A stretch of DNA of 64,000 bases, taken from the NCBI GenBank assembly GCA_963726435.1, contig CAVSCJ010000004.1, forward strand, positions 62,001 to 126,000, written 5' to 3'. This DNA comes from PALSA-660 sp963726435 (GTDB taxonomy: Bacteria; Actinomycetota; Coriobacteriia; Anaerosomatales; PALSA-660). Position numbers and translations under genes: made by a program. Below, in pieces: positions 37,091 through 46,112 of this stretch; position 1 is the stretch's first letter; the number at the start of each line of letters is the position of its first letter. Under the pieces are notes generated by a model, which worked only from the letters and a program-made list of their open reading frames with translations, was not told the DNA's origin and searched no databases.

Positions 37091-37112
37091 TAGTTCGACT
37101 CTCGTCGAAGCA
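37091..37112 (-). promoter_or_regulatory. Operator matching the hgcA operator
   Basis: TTCGAC (37094-37099), TCTC, GTCGAA (37104-37109). Read on the minus strand this is CTTCGAC-GAGA-GTCGAACTATACT, placing a -10-like TATACT one base after the palindrome core. At hgcA the same core is followed by CTAGTTGATACACT. The two sites share TTCGAC-N4-GTCGAACTA. It lies 50 bp upstream of the flavin reductase start. Confidence 0.75.
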
Positions 37113-37133
37113 CTCAGGCGAACGCGAGATCCT

Positions 37134-37148
37134 GTCGTACTGTACGAC
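37134..37148. promoter_or_regulatory. 15-bp palindrome between the divergent arsenic operons
   Basis: GTCGTAC-T-GTACGAC is a perfect odd-centred palindrome in the 191-bp divergent gap, distinct from both flanking operators. It could bind a third regulator; none is identified. Confidence 0.4.
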
Positions 37149-37172
37149 CGGATCACTTCCCGAGATCGGGTC

Positions 37173-37221
37173 TTGCTTCGGCTTCGTGTCTCCAGTATCG
37201 TCCATTGGCGATAGACGATAC
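37173..37221 (+). promoter_or_regulatory. ars operon promoter with its own inverted-repeat operator
   Basis: -35 TTGCTT (37173-37178), 17-bp spacer, -10 TATCGT (37196-37201). The inverted repeat GTATCGTC (37195-37202) N11 GACGATAC (37214-37221) overlaps the -10 and start point, and ends just before the AGGAGG ribosome site of arsR. Its sequence is unrelated to the hgcA-type operator, so the two ArsR proteins should not cross-bind. Confidence 0.7.
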
Positions 37222-37232
37222 AGGAGGCGGAC

Positions 37233-37541
37233 ATGACCGACGAGCAGATGGCTCTCGTGGCAAGGGCGCTCGCCCATCCGGCGCGTATCCGGATCGTGCA
37301 ACTGCTGGCCGCACAGACCGAATGTCGCGGACATGAGGTCTTCTCCGGGCTTCCCCTCGCCCAATCGACGGTATCGGAGCACCTGCGAGTGCTCAAGGAA
37401 GCCGGCCTCGTGCATTCTCGTCCCTTGGGGACGGCCATGGTCTACTGCCTCGTTCCATCAGTGCTCGATGAGTTCAATCGTGCCGTTTCACAGATCGCCG
37501 CGTGCACGGCGAGCTGCGCAGCGAGTTCAGGAGGATGCTGA
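37233..37541 (+). CDS. arsR: ArsR-family repressor of the ars operon
   Basis: A 102-residue winged-helix repressor: ALAHPARIRIVQLLA, then LPLAQSTVSEHLRVLKEAGL as recognition helix. The CXC motif of helix 3 is absent. Instead a cysteine cluster lies at the C-terminus (CTASCAASSGGC), with one more Cys in TECRGH, so As(III) must be bound differently from the neighbouring ArsR. Its stop is one base before arsD, and the operator directly upstream implies autorepression. Confidence 0.92.
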   Translation: MTDEQMALVARALAHPARIRIVQLLAAQTECRGHEVFSGLPLAQSTVSEHLRVLKEAGLVHSRPLGTAMVYCLVPSVLDEFNRAVSQIAACTASCAASSGGC

Positions 37542-37542
37542 C

Positions 37543-37863
37543 ATGCCCGAGGCCACGGTCAGGGTCTACGATCCGCCGATGTGTTGCCCGACCGGTGTCT
37601 GCGGTCCGAACGTGGATCCCGAGCTCGTGAGGTTCGCACGGGACGTCGCCTGGCTCTCCCACCGCCAGGTCGAGATCCAGCGCTTCAACCTGGCTCAGGA
37701 CCCGGGCGCGTTCGTCGAGAACGCCGTCGTCCTTGCGGAACTCCGGGAGAGCGGCCCCGAGTCCTTGCCGATCGTCTTCGTCGGCGACGAGCGACTCCCC
37801 GGCGTGGGGTACCCGTCGCGCGAAGAGCTGATGCTCCGGCTGGGCATCGAGGACGGGGAATGA
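37543..37863 (+). CDS. arsD: ArsD arsenic metallochaperone
   Basis: Binds As(III) and hands it to ArsA. The 106-residue protein begins VRVYDPPMCCPTGVCGPNVD, with the three metalloid-binding cysteines of ArsD (here residues 13, 14 and 19). The body VDPELVRFARDVAWL and LPIVFVGDERLPGVGYPSRE matches the thioredoxin-like fold. The additional C-terminal Cys pairs of E. coli ArsD are missing, as in many homologues. Its stop overlaps the arsA start (ATGA). Confidence 0.93.
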   Translation: MPEATVRVYDPPMCCPTGVCGPNVDPELVRFARDVAWLSHRQVEIQRFNLAQDPGAFVENAVVLAELRESGPESLPIVFVGDERLPGVGYPSREELMLRLGIEDGE

Positions 37864-39665
37864 CCATGCGATCGACGGCGACCGAGATACCGGTGGAGTC
37901 CGCGATCGGCAAGCTCGCCGCGGAGGCGACCAGAGTCCTCTTCTTCACCGGGAAGGGCGGCGTCGGCAAGACCTCCGTCGCCTGCGCGGTCTCCGTGGCG
38001 CTGGCTGATGCTGGCCGTCGCGTGCTTCTCGTGAGCACCGACCCGGCGTCCAACCTCGACGAAGTGCTGGGCGTCGACCTGTCGGACAGGCCGCATCCCG
38101 TACCCGGAGCTCCCGGACTCGAAGCGATGAACATCGATCCGGAGGCTGCGGCGGCGGCATATCGTGAGACGATGATCGGGCCCTATCGCGGGGTGCTCCC
38201 GGAGGCCGCCGTCGCATCCATGGAGGAGCAACTCTCGGGCGCATGCACGGTCGAGATAGCGGCGTTCAACGAGTTCGCCGGCCTCGTCGGCGACCCGAGC
38301 GCTACCGCCGCATACGACACGGTCATCTTCGACACGGCCCCCACGGGCCACACGCTCAGACTGCTCACTCTGCCTTCCGCCTGGAGCGAGTTCATCGAGA
38401 CGAACACCACCGGCGAATCGTGCCTCGGGCCCCTCGCCGGCCTCTCGGCGCAGCGCGAGCTCTATGCGCAGACCGTGAAGGCACTCGCCGATCCTGCGTT
38501 GACCACGCTCGTCCTGGTCTCGCGTCCCGAAGTCGCAGCCCTCAAGGAGGCTGCGCGTTCGTCTGTTGAGCTGGGCGAACTCGGAATCCTCAACAAGCGC
38601 CTCGTCCTCAACGGTCTTTTCTCCGCGACCCGGAGCGGCGACATGATCGCCAACGCGCTGGACGAGCGTGGGGCCGAGGCTCTCCAGCATGTGCCTGAGA
38701 CGCTCGCGAAGTTGCCGCGGGTCGAGATCCCGCTCGTCGTCCTTCCCCCTCTCGGCCTCGACGGCCTCCGCAGGCTGACCTCAGCCCGGCCGGGCCCGCA
38801 AGCCGTCGACGCAGATCGCGTCGGACAAGCCGAGATACCGGCAACGGAGTCGCTCCGGTCACTCGTAGACGAGATCGCCCAACGCGGTTCGGGCGTCGTC
38901 ATGACGATGGGCAAGGGCGGTGTCGGAAAGACGACGATAGCCGCCGCCATCGCCGTCGAACTAGCCCGACGAGGACTGCCGGTCCATCTCTCCACGACCG
39001 ATCCCGCGGCTCATGTCGTCGATGCATTGGGTGACTCCGCATCCACGATGGAGGTCAGCCGCATCGATCCCGAGGTGGAGGTGGACGCGTACCGGAAGCA
39101 GGTCCTCGCGACGGCCGGAAGGGGACTCGACCCATCCGCGAGGGCGATGCTGGAGGAGGATCTACGCTCTCCCTGCACAGAGGAGATCGCCATCTTCCGT
39201 GCCTTCGCCCGGGTGGTCGCCCAAGCGGCGAGCGGGTTCGTCATCCTCGACACCGCGCCCACCGGGCACACCCTGCTGCTCATCGATTCCTCCGAGGCGT
39301 ATCACCGCGAGGTCTCGCGAAATGCCACGGACACCCCTGCCGAGGTGCTCGAACTGCTGCCCCGCCTGCGCGACCCCGATTTCACGAAGGTGCTCATCGT
39401 CACGGTCGCGGAGGCGACGCCCGTGAGCGAGGCTCGCCGCCTTCAGGACGACCTGATGCGCGCCGGCATCGTGCCGTTCGCCTGGGTCGTCAACCAGAGC
39501 TTCGCCGAGACGGCGACGACTGACCCGGTCCTGCGGGCACGCGGTCTCAACGAGGTCGCGCACATCGAATCGGTGATCGAACGGGAGTGCCGCGTGGCCA
39601 TCGTGCCGTGGGTACCCGTGCCACCTGTGGGAGAAGGGCTCTTCGCCCTCGTCGGTATCGGATAG
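37860..39665 (+). CDS. arsA: ArsA arsenite-transporting ATPase (two-domain form)
   Basis: Energises As(III)/Sb(III) extrusion. The roughly 600-residue protein has two homologous ATPase halves, each with a P-loop (FFTGKGGVGKTSVACA near residue 30; MTMGKGGVGKTTIAAA near 345) and a DTAPTGHTL signal motif. Cysteines in SGACTVE and RSPCTEE correspond to the metalloid site shared by the halves. ATG 37860 overlaps the arsD stop; ATG 37866 is an alternative. ArsA normally docks on ArsB; here the downstream pump is Acr3, a combination also seen elsewhere. Confidence 0.95.
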   Translation: MTMRSTATEIPVESAIGKLAAEATRVLFFTGKGGVGKTSVACAVSVALADAGRRVLLVSTDPASNLDEVLGVDLSDRPHPVPGAPGLEAMNIDPEAAAAAYRETMIGPYRGVLPEAAVASMEEQLSGACTVEIAAFNEFAGLVGDPSATAAYDTVIFDTAPTGHTLRLLTLPSAWSEFIETNTTGESCLGPLAGLSAQRELYAQTVKALADPALTTLVLVSRPEVAALKEAARSSVELGELGILNKRLVLNGLFSATRSGDMIANALDERGAEALQHVPETLAKLPRVEIPLVVLPPLGLDGLRRLTSARPGPQAVDADRVGQAEIPATESLRSLVDEIAQRGSGVVMTMGKGGVGKTTIAAAIAVELARRGLPVHLSTTDPAAHVVDALGDSASTMEVSRIDPEVEVDAYRKQVLATAGRGLDPSARAMLEEDLRSPCTEEIAIFRAFARVVAQAASGFVILDTAPTGHTLLLIDSSEAYHREVSRNATDTPAEVLELLPRLRDPDFTKVLIVTVAEATPVSEARRLQDDLMRAGIVPFAWVVNQSFAETATTDPVLRARGLNEVAHIESVIERECRVAIVPWVPVPPVGEGLFALVGIG

Positions 39666-39678
39666 CGGTGAGCGCGAC

Positions 39679-39882
39679 ATGGCCCGCGCCATCTACTACT
39701 GCGACGAATGCATGACCGGCTTCGAGGTGCTCTCGGGGCACACTGCGGAGGATGTGCCGCGACTCGCTACGTGCCCGGCGTGTCAGAACGATCGGGCGAG
39801 GTTGGTCCTGGTGAAGGATTCGTCCACCACCGGGCGGCGCTGTCCCGGCACCGGCTGCTGCGGAACGCCCGGCTCGTCCTGA
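39679..39882 (+). CDS. Small zinc-ribbon protein with Cys-rich tail, ars-linked (1)
   Basis: A 67-residue FmdB-like zinc ribbon: YYCDECMTGFE and ATCPACQND supply two CxxC knuckles. The C-terminus adds RCPGTGCCGTPGSS, three further cysteines outside the ribbon. It sits 13 bp after arsA and precedes a paralogous zinc ribbon. A role in metalloid binding or delivery is possible but unproven; I know no characterised homologue in ars operons. Confidence 0.75.
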   Translation: MARAIYYCDECMTGFEVLSGHTAEDVPRLATCPACQNDRARLVLVKDSSTTGRRCPGTGCCGTPGSS

Positions 39883-39918
39883 ACGATCATGTCGCACAGA
39901 GTCTGGAGGAGAGGACTG

Positions 39919-40104
39919 ATGATGAGGTACACGTACTTCTGCGAACGGTGCGGTTCCACGTTCGATGTGGACATCGCGGACGATGAACCAGTGGTGCCAC
40001 CTTACGCGGTGTGCCCGAAGTGCGAGTTCCCGCGCGCGGTGAAGTTCTTCGCGGTCAGCCGCCCCAGTCCCAATGCGGACTGCGCGCCGAACAGCGGGTG
40101 TTGA
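39919..40104 (+). CDS. Small zinc-ribbon protein with Cys-containing tail, ars-linked (2)
   Basis: A 61-residue paralogue of the preceding protein: YFCERCGSTFD and AVCPKCEFPRA form the ribbon, and the tail NADCAPNSGC adds two cysteines. ATG 39919 follows GGAGGAGAGG. Position between arsA and acr3 ties it to arsenic resistance. Function unknown. Confidence 0.75.
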   Translation: MMRYTYFCERCGSTFDVDIADDEPVVPPYAVCPKCEFPRAVKFFAVSRPSPNADCAPNSGC

Positions 40105-40169
40105 CGCTAGGGGACCGGCCGCCGGTCGGCGGCCTGCACAGGCAGATCCAACGGGAACAGGGAGCACCC

Positions 40170-41270
<1,101 letters not shown>

Positions 41271-41272
41271 CG

Positions 41273-42091
41273 ATGAACGTTCTCATAGCCACCGACCTTT
41301 CGGAGGTGAGCCTCGCTGCACTCGACGGCATCTGCGCCTGCGAGTCCGGCATCTTCGACAAGGCGACGCTGCTGCACGTCATCGACCTGGACCTCTATAC
41401 GGCGGGGGGCTCGATCCCACAGATCACGGAATACGCGAACAGCGTGCTCCCATTGTGGGCAGAGCGGCTCACGAGCTGCGGCATCGATACCGTGGTCCGC
41501 GTGGAACAGGGACCCGCGGCCGAGACGATCGAGGACGTGGCTCTGGACTCAGGCGCGGATCTCGTCGTGATGACGAGCCTCGGGCACGGGGCGCTCACCG
41601 GCCGCGTGTTCGGCAGCACGGTCGAGAAGGTCGCATCTCGCGGACGCGTCCCCGTTCTCGTCGAGAGGGTCCGCGAGCGCGAGAGCGGATGGTGCCGGCA
41701 CGACGAGGGCAGCCCGTTCGCTCGCGTCCTCCTCGCGGCGAACATCGACGATGCTCTGGCCTCGCTGCTGGGCTACGTCGTCGCGCTCCCGGGCGAGCGC
41801 GCGCTGCGCGTCGTGCACGTGGCGCCTGCCGCCGACGAGACGTCCATGGCAGAAGGTGAACTCCGCAGAGCCCTCGGCGCGTCGGGTGCAGAGGTGGCCG
41901 TTCTCGTGGGAGATCCCGTTCCGACCGTAGTGAGGGAGGCGTCCACTTGGAAGGCGACGGTCGTTGCCATCGCCTCGTGCCGGCACACCATGCTGCATCG
42001 GGCGATCTGGGGAAGCGTCGCCCGCGGCGTGGCTCTTCACGCGCCCTGCTCGGTGCTCTTGGTGCCGCCAACCGGCGGGCACCCCTCATAG
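41273..42091 (+). CDS. Tandem universal stress protein
   Basis: A 272-residue protein with two UspA folds. The first (residues 1-140) starts NVLIATDLSEVSLAALDG and has the ATP-binding signature SLGHGALTGRVFGSTVEKV. The second (about 150-270) ends GSVARGVALHAPCSVLLVP with a degenerate nucleotide loop. It begins 2 bp after acr3 and is the last gene of the ars operon; Usp genes are frequent companions of arsenite pumps. Precise role unknown. Confidence 0.9.
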   Translation: MNVLIATDLSEVSLAALDGICACESGIFDKATLLHVIDLDLYTAGGSIPQITEYANSVLPLWAERLTSCGIDTVVRVEQGPAAETIEDVALDSGADLVVMTSLGHGALTGRVFGSTVEKVASRGRVPVLVERVRERESGWCRHDEGSPFARVLLAANIDDALASLLGYVVALPGERALRVVHVAPAADETSMAEGELRRALGASGAEVAVLVGDPVPTVVREASTWKATVVAIASCRHTMLHRAIWGSVARGVALHAPCSVLLVPPTGGHPS

Positions 42092-42131
42092 GAGACGGCG
42101 ACGCTAGAAGCGCCTGACGGAGGGGACGCGT

Positions 42132-42383
42132 TCACGCCGCCGGATGCCCCAGCGCCTCCGTCAGCGCACGCGGGTCGAACCCGGCGATGTGGGTGTCGCC
42201 GATCTCGAAGGTGGGGGTGACCACCTTCCCGGCGAGTTCCACGCACCGGGCGCGCGCCACCGGGTCCTCGTCGATGTCGACGAGTTCGTACTCGTAGCCC
42301 ATCTCGTCGAGCCATCTGACCGCGCGGTTGCAGTCCCCACACCAGGAGCGACAGTAGACGATGCAAGCAGGTTGTGTGCTCAT
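42132..42383 (-). CDS. Glutaredoxin-like thiol oxidoreductase
   Basis: An 83-residue glutaredoxin/NrdH-type protein. Active site WCGDC (IVYCRSWCGDCNRAVRWLDE), cis-Pro loop VVTPTFEIGD. An additional Cys precedes the active site (YCRSWC). It may reduce disulfides or serve arsenate or peroxide reduction; the arsenic operon next door encodes no ArsC, but a link is only suggested by proximity. Convergent with the usp gene. Confidence 0.88.
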   Translation of the reverse strand: MSTQPACIVYCRSWCGDCNRAVRWLDEMGYEYELVDIDEDPVARARCVELAGKVVTPTFEIGDTHIAGFDPRALTEALGHPAA

Positions 42384-42562
42384 GGCGTCTCCCCCCGTGT
42401 GGCGCGACTATCGGTCTGAACGTCTGCCGGCCCGTTCGTGAGGAGTCTACCCTGCCCGGAGGCGCTCCATGCACGTCGGCCGCCGCGTGCGCCACGCGCC
42501 GCTCGCCGAGTGCTAGCCTACGTGCACAGCAACGTGCACAGAGTCGGCCGGAAGGGGCGACC

Positions 42563-43729
42563 GTGGGCGATGGAGCGGTATCGATCGAGCAGTTCGGCTT
42601 GGGGGACTCCCGAATCCGCGAGTTCGCGATGCTGCCGTGGCGCCTGAATCACGGCGACCCTCACTGGACCCCGCCGCTCACGATGGACCTGCTCGGAAGC
42701 CACTTGCTGCAGGCGAAGGGCCTGCTCACCCGCGAGCACCCCTACCACCAGGATGCCGACGTCACGCACTTCATCGCGCGACGCGGCGAACGTGCGGTCG
42801 GGCGGGTCTCGGCAGCGGTCAACCGCCGCTTCAACGAGCACTACGGCTCGAGGATCGGCTTCTTCGGGTTCTTCGAGGTCGAGAACGACCCGGAAGCGGT
42901 CGCGGCACTGCTGGACGCGGCCAAGGCGTGGCTGAGCGGGCGCGGCATGACCGCGATGCGCGGCCCCGGCGAGTACTCCAACGCCACGCACGAGCGCCAG
43001 GCGGTGCTCGTCGAGGGCTTCGACTACGACCCGACCGTGGAACTGACCCACAACCCGCCCTACTACGGCGAGCTGCTGGAGGGCTACGGGCTGGCCAAGG
43101 TCAAGGACTACGTCGCCTACATGATCGAGTTCGAGGACGTCCCGAAGGAGAGGATCGAGCGGCTGGCCGCGGCGGTGCGCAAGCGCGAGAACATCACGAC
43201 TCGCTGCGCCGACATGAAGCACTTCACCGACGAGGTGAAGCTGATCGTCCGCATCTACAACGAGGCCTGGGCTGAGAACTGGGGCTTCCTGCCCCTGACG
43301 GGCGGCGAGGCCGAGGCGCTCGCGGAGACTCTGAAGCCGATCGTGGATCCCGGTCTCGTCCGCTTCGCCTACGTAGGAGACGAGCCCGTGGCGGTCTTCG
43401 GCGCGATCCCCGATCCGAACTGGGCGCTGCGCCCGCGCTGGAAGTGGTACGGCGACTCGGACCTGATACGGATCTCGCGGCTGATGAGGATGCGCAGGCA
43501 CATCCCGCGCGTCCGGCTCATGTTCTTCGGCATCCGGCCCCAGTGGCGACGCATAGGCGTCGACGCGGTACTCTTCCAGGAGCTCTACGAGTACGGCGCG
43601 CCCCGCGGATACCGCCAGGGCGAGCCGTCGATGCTGCTCGAGGACAACGAGATGGTCATCCGGCCGTCCGCAGCGATGGGCGGGCGCGAGTACAAGCGCT
43701 GGCGCATCTACGAGATGCCGCTGGTCTGA
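42563..43729 (+). CDS. GNAT-fold acyltransferase family protein
   Basis: A 388-residue protein with a C-terminal GNAT-like domain (about residues 200-388: IYNEAWAENWGFLPLTGGEA, FGIRPQWRRIGVDAVLFQEL). The N-terminal part starts REFAMLPWRLNHGDPHWTPP and contains RGPGEYSNATHERQAVLVEG. This architecture is a known uncharacterised family in bacteria, often annotated as a GNAT hypothetical. GTG 42563 follows AAGGGG. The substrate is unknown. It lies 20 bp upstream of the spermidine synthase-like gene. Confidence 0.8.
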   Translation: MGDGAVSIEQFGLGDSRIREFAMLPWRLNHGDPHWTPPLTMDLLGSHLLQAKGLLTREHPYHQDADVTHFIARRGERAVGRVSAAVNRRFNEHYGSRIGFFGFFEVENDPEAVAALLDAAKAWLSGRGMTAMRGPGEYSNATHERQAVLVEGFDYDPTVELTHNPPYYGELLEGYGLAKVKDYVAYMIEFEDVPKERIERLAAAVRKRENITTRCADMKHFTDEVKLIVRIYNEAWAENWGFLPLTGGEAEALAETLKPIVDPGLVRFAYVGDEPVAVFGAIPDPNWALRPRWKWYGDSDLIRISRLMRMRRHIPRVRLMFFGIRPQWRRIGVDAVLFQELYEYGAPRGYRQGEPSMLLEDNEMVIRPSAAMGGREYKRWRIYEMPLV

Positions 43730-43751
43730 CTCAACGCACCAGGGAGATCGT

Positions 43752-45336
43752 GTGCTCAACGCGATAGTGTTCGTCTGCGGCGCCGCGCTGATGGCGCTCG
43801 AGATGGTGGCCGCCCGCGTCTTGGCGCCAGCGCTCGGCAACTCCATCTTCGTTTGGGGAAGCGTCATCTCCTCGGTGATGGTCGCCCTGAGCCTCGGCTA
43901 CTGGCTCGGGGGGCACCTGGCCGACCGCTTCGGCGCGTCCAGGACGCTCGCTCCGGTGATCGCCACGGGCGGCCTGCTGACCTGTCTCGCACCGCTGGTT
44001 GCCAACGCCTCTCTACCATGGGCTGCGGACCTCGGGCCGCGCGCGGGCGCGCTCGCCGCATCGGCGCTCATCTTCTTCGCCCCGTCGCTTCTCATGGCCA
44101 TGGTCACGCCGCTGGGACTGCGCCTGGCAGCCTCAAAGGGGATGGAGCATATCGGCCGCACCGCCGGGTCGCTGTCGTCGATATCGACGGCCGGCAGCAT
44201 CGTGGGAACGCTCGCGACCTCCTTCTGGCTGATCCCGCTGCTCTCACTCGAGCCGCTGATCGTCACGATCGGGTTCACGCTCTTCGCGACAGCGTCCGCA
44301 GCGCTGGCCCTGCCGTTGATCTACGGGGCGCATACCCACTCCGAGGACGCCCCCGCCCGGCGTCTGCGCGCCGCGGCCCACATCGATCGCTTCGCAGGCG
44401 TCGCGACTCTGGTACTGATCTTCGCCGGACTCGCACTCGGCGGCTGGGTGCTGTGGAAGATCGCTCCGCCACCCGCAGTGAACGCCTTCGGCGAGACCGT
44501 TCTCTTCCGCCAGGACACGCAGTACCACCGCATCACGGTCACCGAGACCGGCAACGACCCGCAATCTTCGCTTCGACGCGACGCGGCAATCGGGGATGGA
44601 CATGGCCGACGGTCTGACTAGCCGGGTCCGCTACCCCGACTACATGCAGCTCTCCCTCGCCGTCAAGCCCGACGCGAAGCGCGTGCTGGTACTCGGCCTA
44701 GGTGGAGGTGCGATCACCAAGCGCTTCTGGCACGACTACCCGCAGGTCAGCGTCGACAGCGTCGAGATAGACCCTGTGGTCGTGGACGTCGCGAAGAAGT
44801 ACTTCGGGCTCCCGGTCGACGCACGCTCACGCGTGTTCACCCAGGACGCCAGGCGCTACGTCCAGACGACTGCCGACGCCTACGACATAGTCGTCATGGA
44901 CGCCTACTACGCCGACGCTCTACCCTTCCACCTCACGACGCAGGAGTTCTTCCGCGAGACCAAGGCCCGCATGGCTCCCGACGGGGTGGTCGCGTACAAC
45001 GTCATCAGCGCCCTGGAGGGAGACGCCGGCAGGCTGTTCCGCAGCATGTACAAGACCGCCGGGACGGTGTGGTCACACCTGTGGGTCTTCCGCGTGAACG
45101 TCGGGCAGGGCGACATACCCATGGGCCGGCAGAACCTGATCGTGCTGGCCACCGACGCCGACGTCACAGGGCCCGAGCTGCTCGCGCGCGTACGTGCGCG
45201 CGTGGACGGGCGGGTGCAGGTGGCAGGATACGCCGAGATGGCCAACGACCTCTACGCCAAGGCGGTCGACACTGCGGGCGTACCGATCATGACCGACAGT
45301 TACGCGCCTATCGACTCGCTCATCTCGGTGAACTGA
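43752..45336 (+). CDS. Membrane-fused spermidine synthase-like protein, frameshifted in this sequence
   Basis: The N-terminal half has about seven membrane helices (MALEMVAARVLAPALGNSIF at the start, typical of the fused family). The C-terminal half is a spermidine synthase/SAM-dependent methyltransferase fold (KRVLVLGLGGGAITKRF, VDSVEIDPVVVDVAKKYF, DIVVMDAYYADALPFHL). The frame breaks near 44562; GNDP continues NLRFDATRQSG after removing one C. Corrected length is about 527 residues. Whether it makes a polyamine or another product is unknown; many fused members lack tested activity. GTG 43752 follows AGGGAG. Confidence 0.85.
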
Positions 45337-45352
45337 TACCGGCCCCGCTGCT

Positions 45353-45925
45353 TCAGGCGACCCTGCTGAAGGACTCGAGAAGGAAGCGCGCGGCGCCCTC
45401 GTCGGTGGTCACGTACATGTAGTAGGGCAGGATGCCCTGCGACATCGCTTCTTCGAGCAGCTGGTCGTAGACGCCCCGCACCCAAGCGACGCCTTCCCCG
45501 TCCACGGCGGCGAAAGCCACGTGCGTGTCGCCCAGTACTCCGACTCGCATGCTGCGCAGCACCTCGCCGACCGTGTCGGCCTTCGAGCAACTCGACCCCA
45601 TGAAGCGCTCCCCCGAGAAGACGATCCCCCCCGACTCCGCCTCGCCGGCACGCGACTCGAGATCCCCGGCGGCGAATGTGTAGTGCCCCGCCTCGCCGTT
45701 CCAGGGCAGGACGCCGAGCTTCAGGAGCGAATCGTGCGCTGCGATCAGACTGGGATTCCCGCTGCAGATGAAGAAGTAGGTGCGGCCCGCGGCGGTCGCA
45801 GTGGGGGGTGCTTCACCCGCGTCGGACGCCGCCGGCTCCGGCGGTGCTGCGATCGGCGCATCAACGGACTCCGCCGCGGGAGCTGACGCCTTCTTTCTGC
45901 CGAACAGGTTGCCGAACAGACCCAT
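45353..45925 (-). CDS. Hypothetical protein with low-complexity N-terminus
   Basis: A 190-residue cytoplasmic protein. Residues 1-45 are a basic start (MGLFGNLFGRKKASA) and a Pro/Ala-rich linker. The folded part (about 48-190) begins GRTYFFICSGNPSLIAAHDS and ends TDEGAARFLLESFSRVA. MGLFGNLFGRKK resembles membrane-proximal leaders of small adaptor proteins. I do not recognise the domain. Convergent with the spermidine synthase-like gene. Confidence 0.6.
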   Translation of the reverse strand: MGLFGNLFGRKKASAPAAESVDAPIAAPPEPAASDAGEAPPTATAAGRTYFFICSGNPSLIAAHDSLLKLGVLPWNGEAGHYTFAAGDLESRAGEAESGGIVFSGERFMGSSCSKADTVGEVLRSMRVGVLGDTHVAFAAVDGEGVAWVRGVYDQLLEEAMSQGILPYYMYVTTDEGAARFLLESFSRVA

Positions 45926-46112
45926 CGAAGTCCCTCCCTCGTCGTGCGCGTCCTCTCACCGGCACTGCCCGGCACGCCAGGTTCGACGTACCCGCGCTCC
46001 GGCAGGAGCAAACCCCGGGGCCACGCCCCCTCCCATGCGGTAGGGTACACGTTTTGCTTGCTCCAACGCGCCGGCATCATCGCGGCGGACATCGTCGAAG
46101 GAGGCACCACAA

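Noticed and set aside
39679..40104. Zinc ribbons as fragments of one broken gene
   Set aside because: Each has its own start, ribosome site, two CxxC knuckles and a distinct Cys tail, so they are two complete paralogues.
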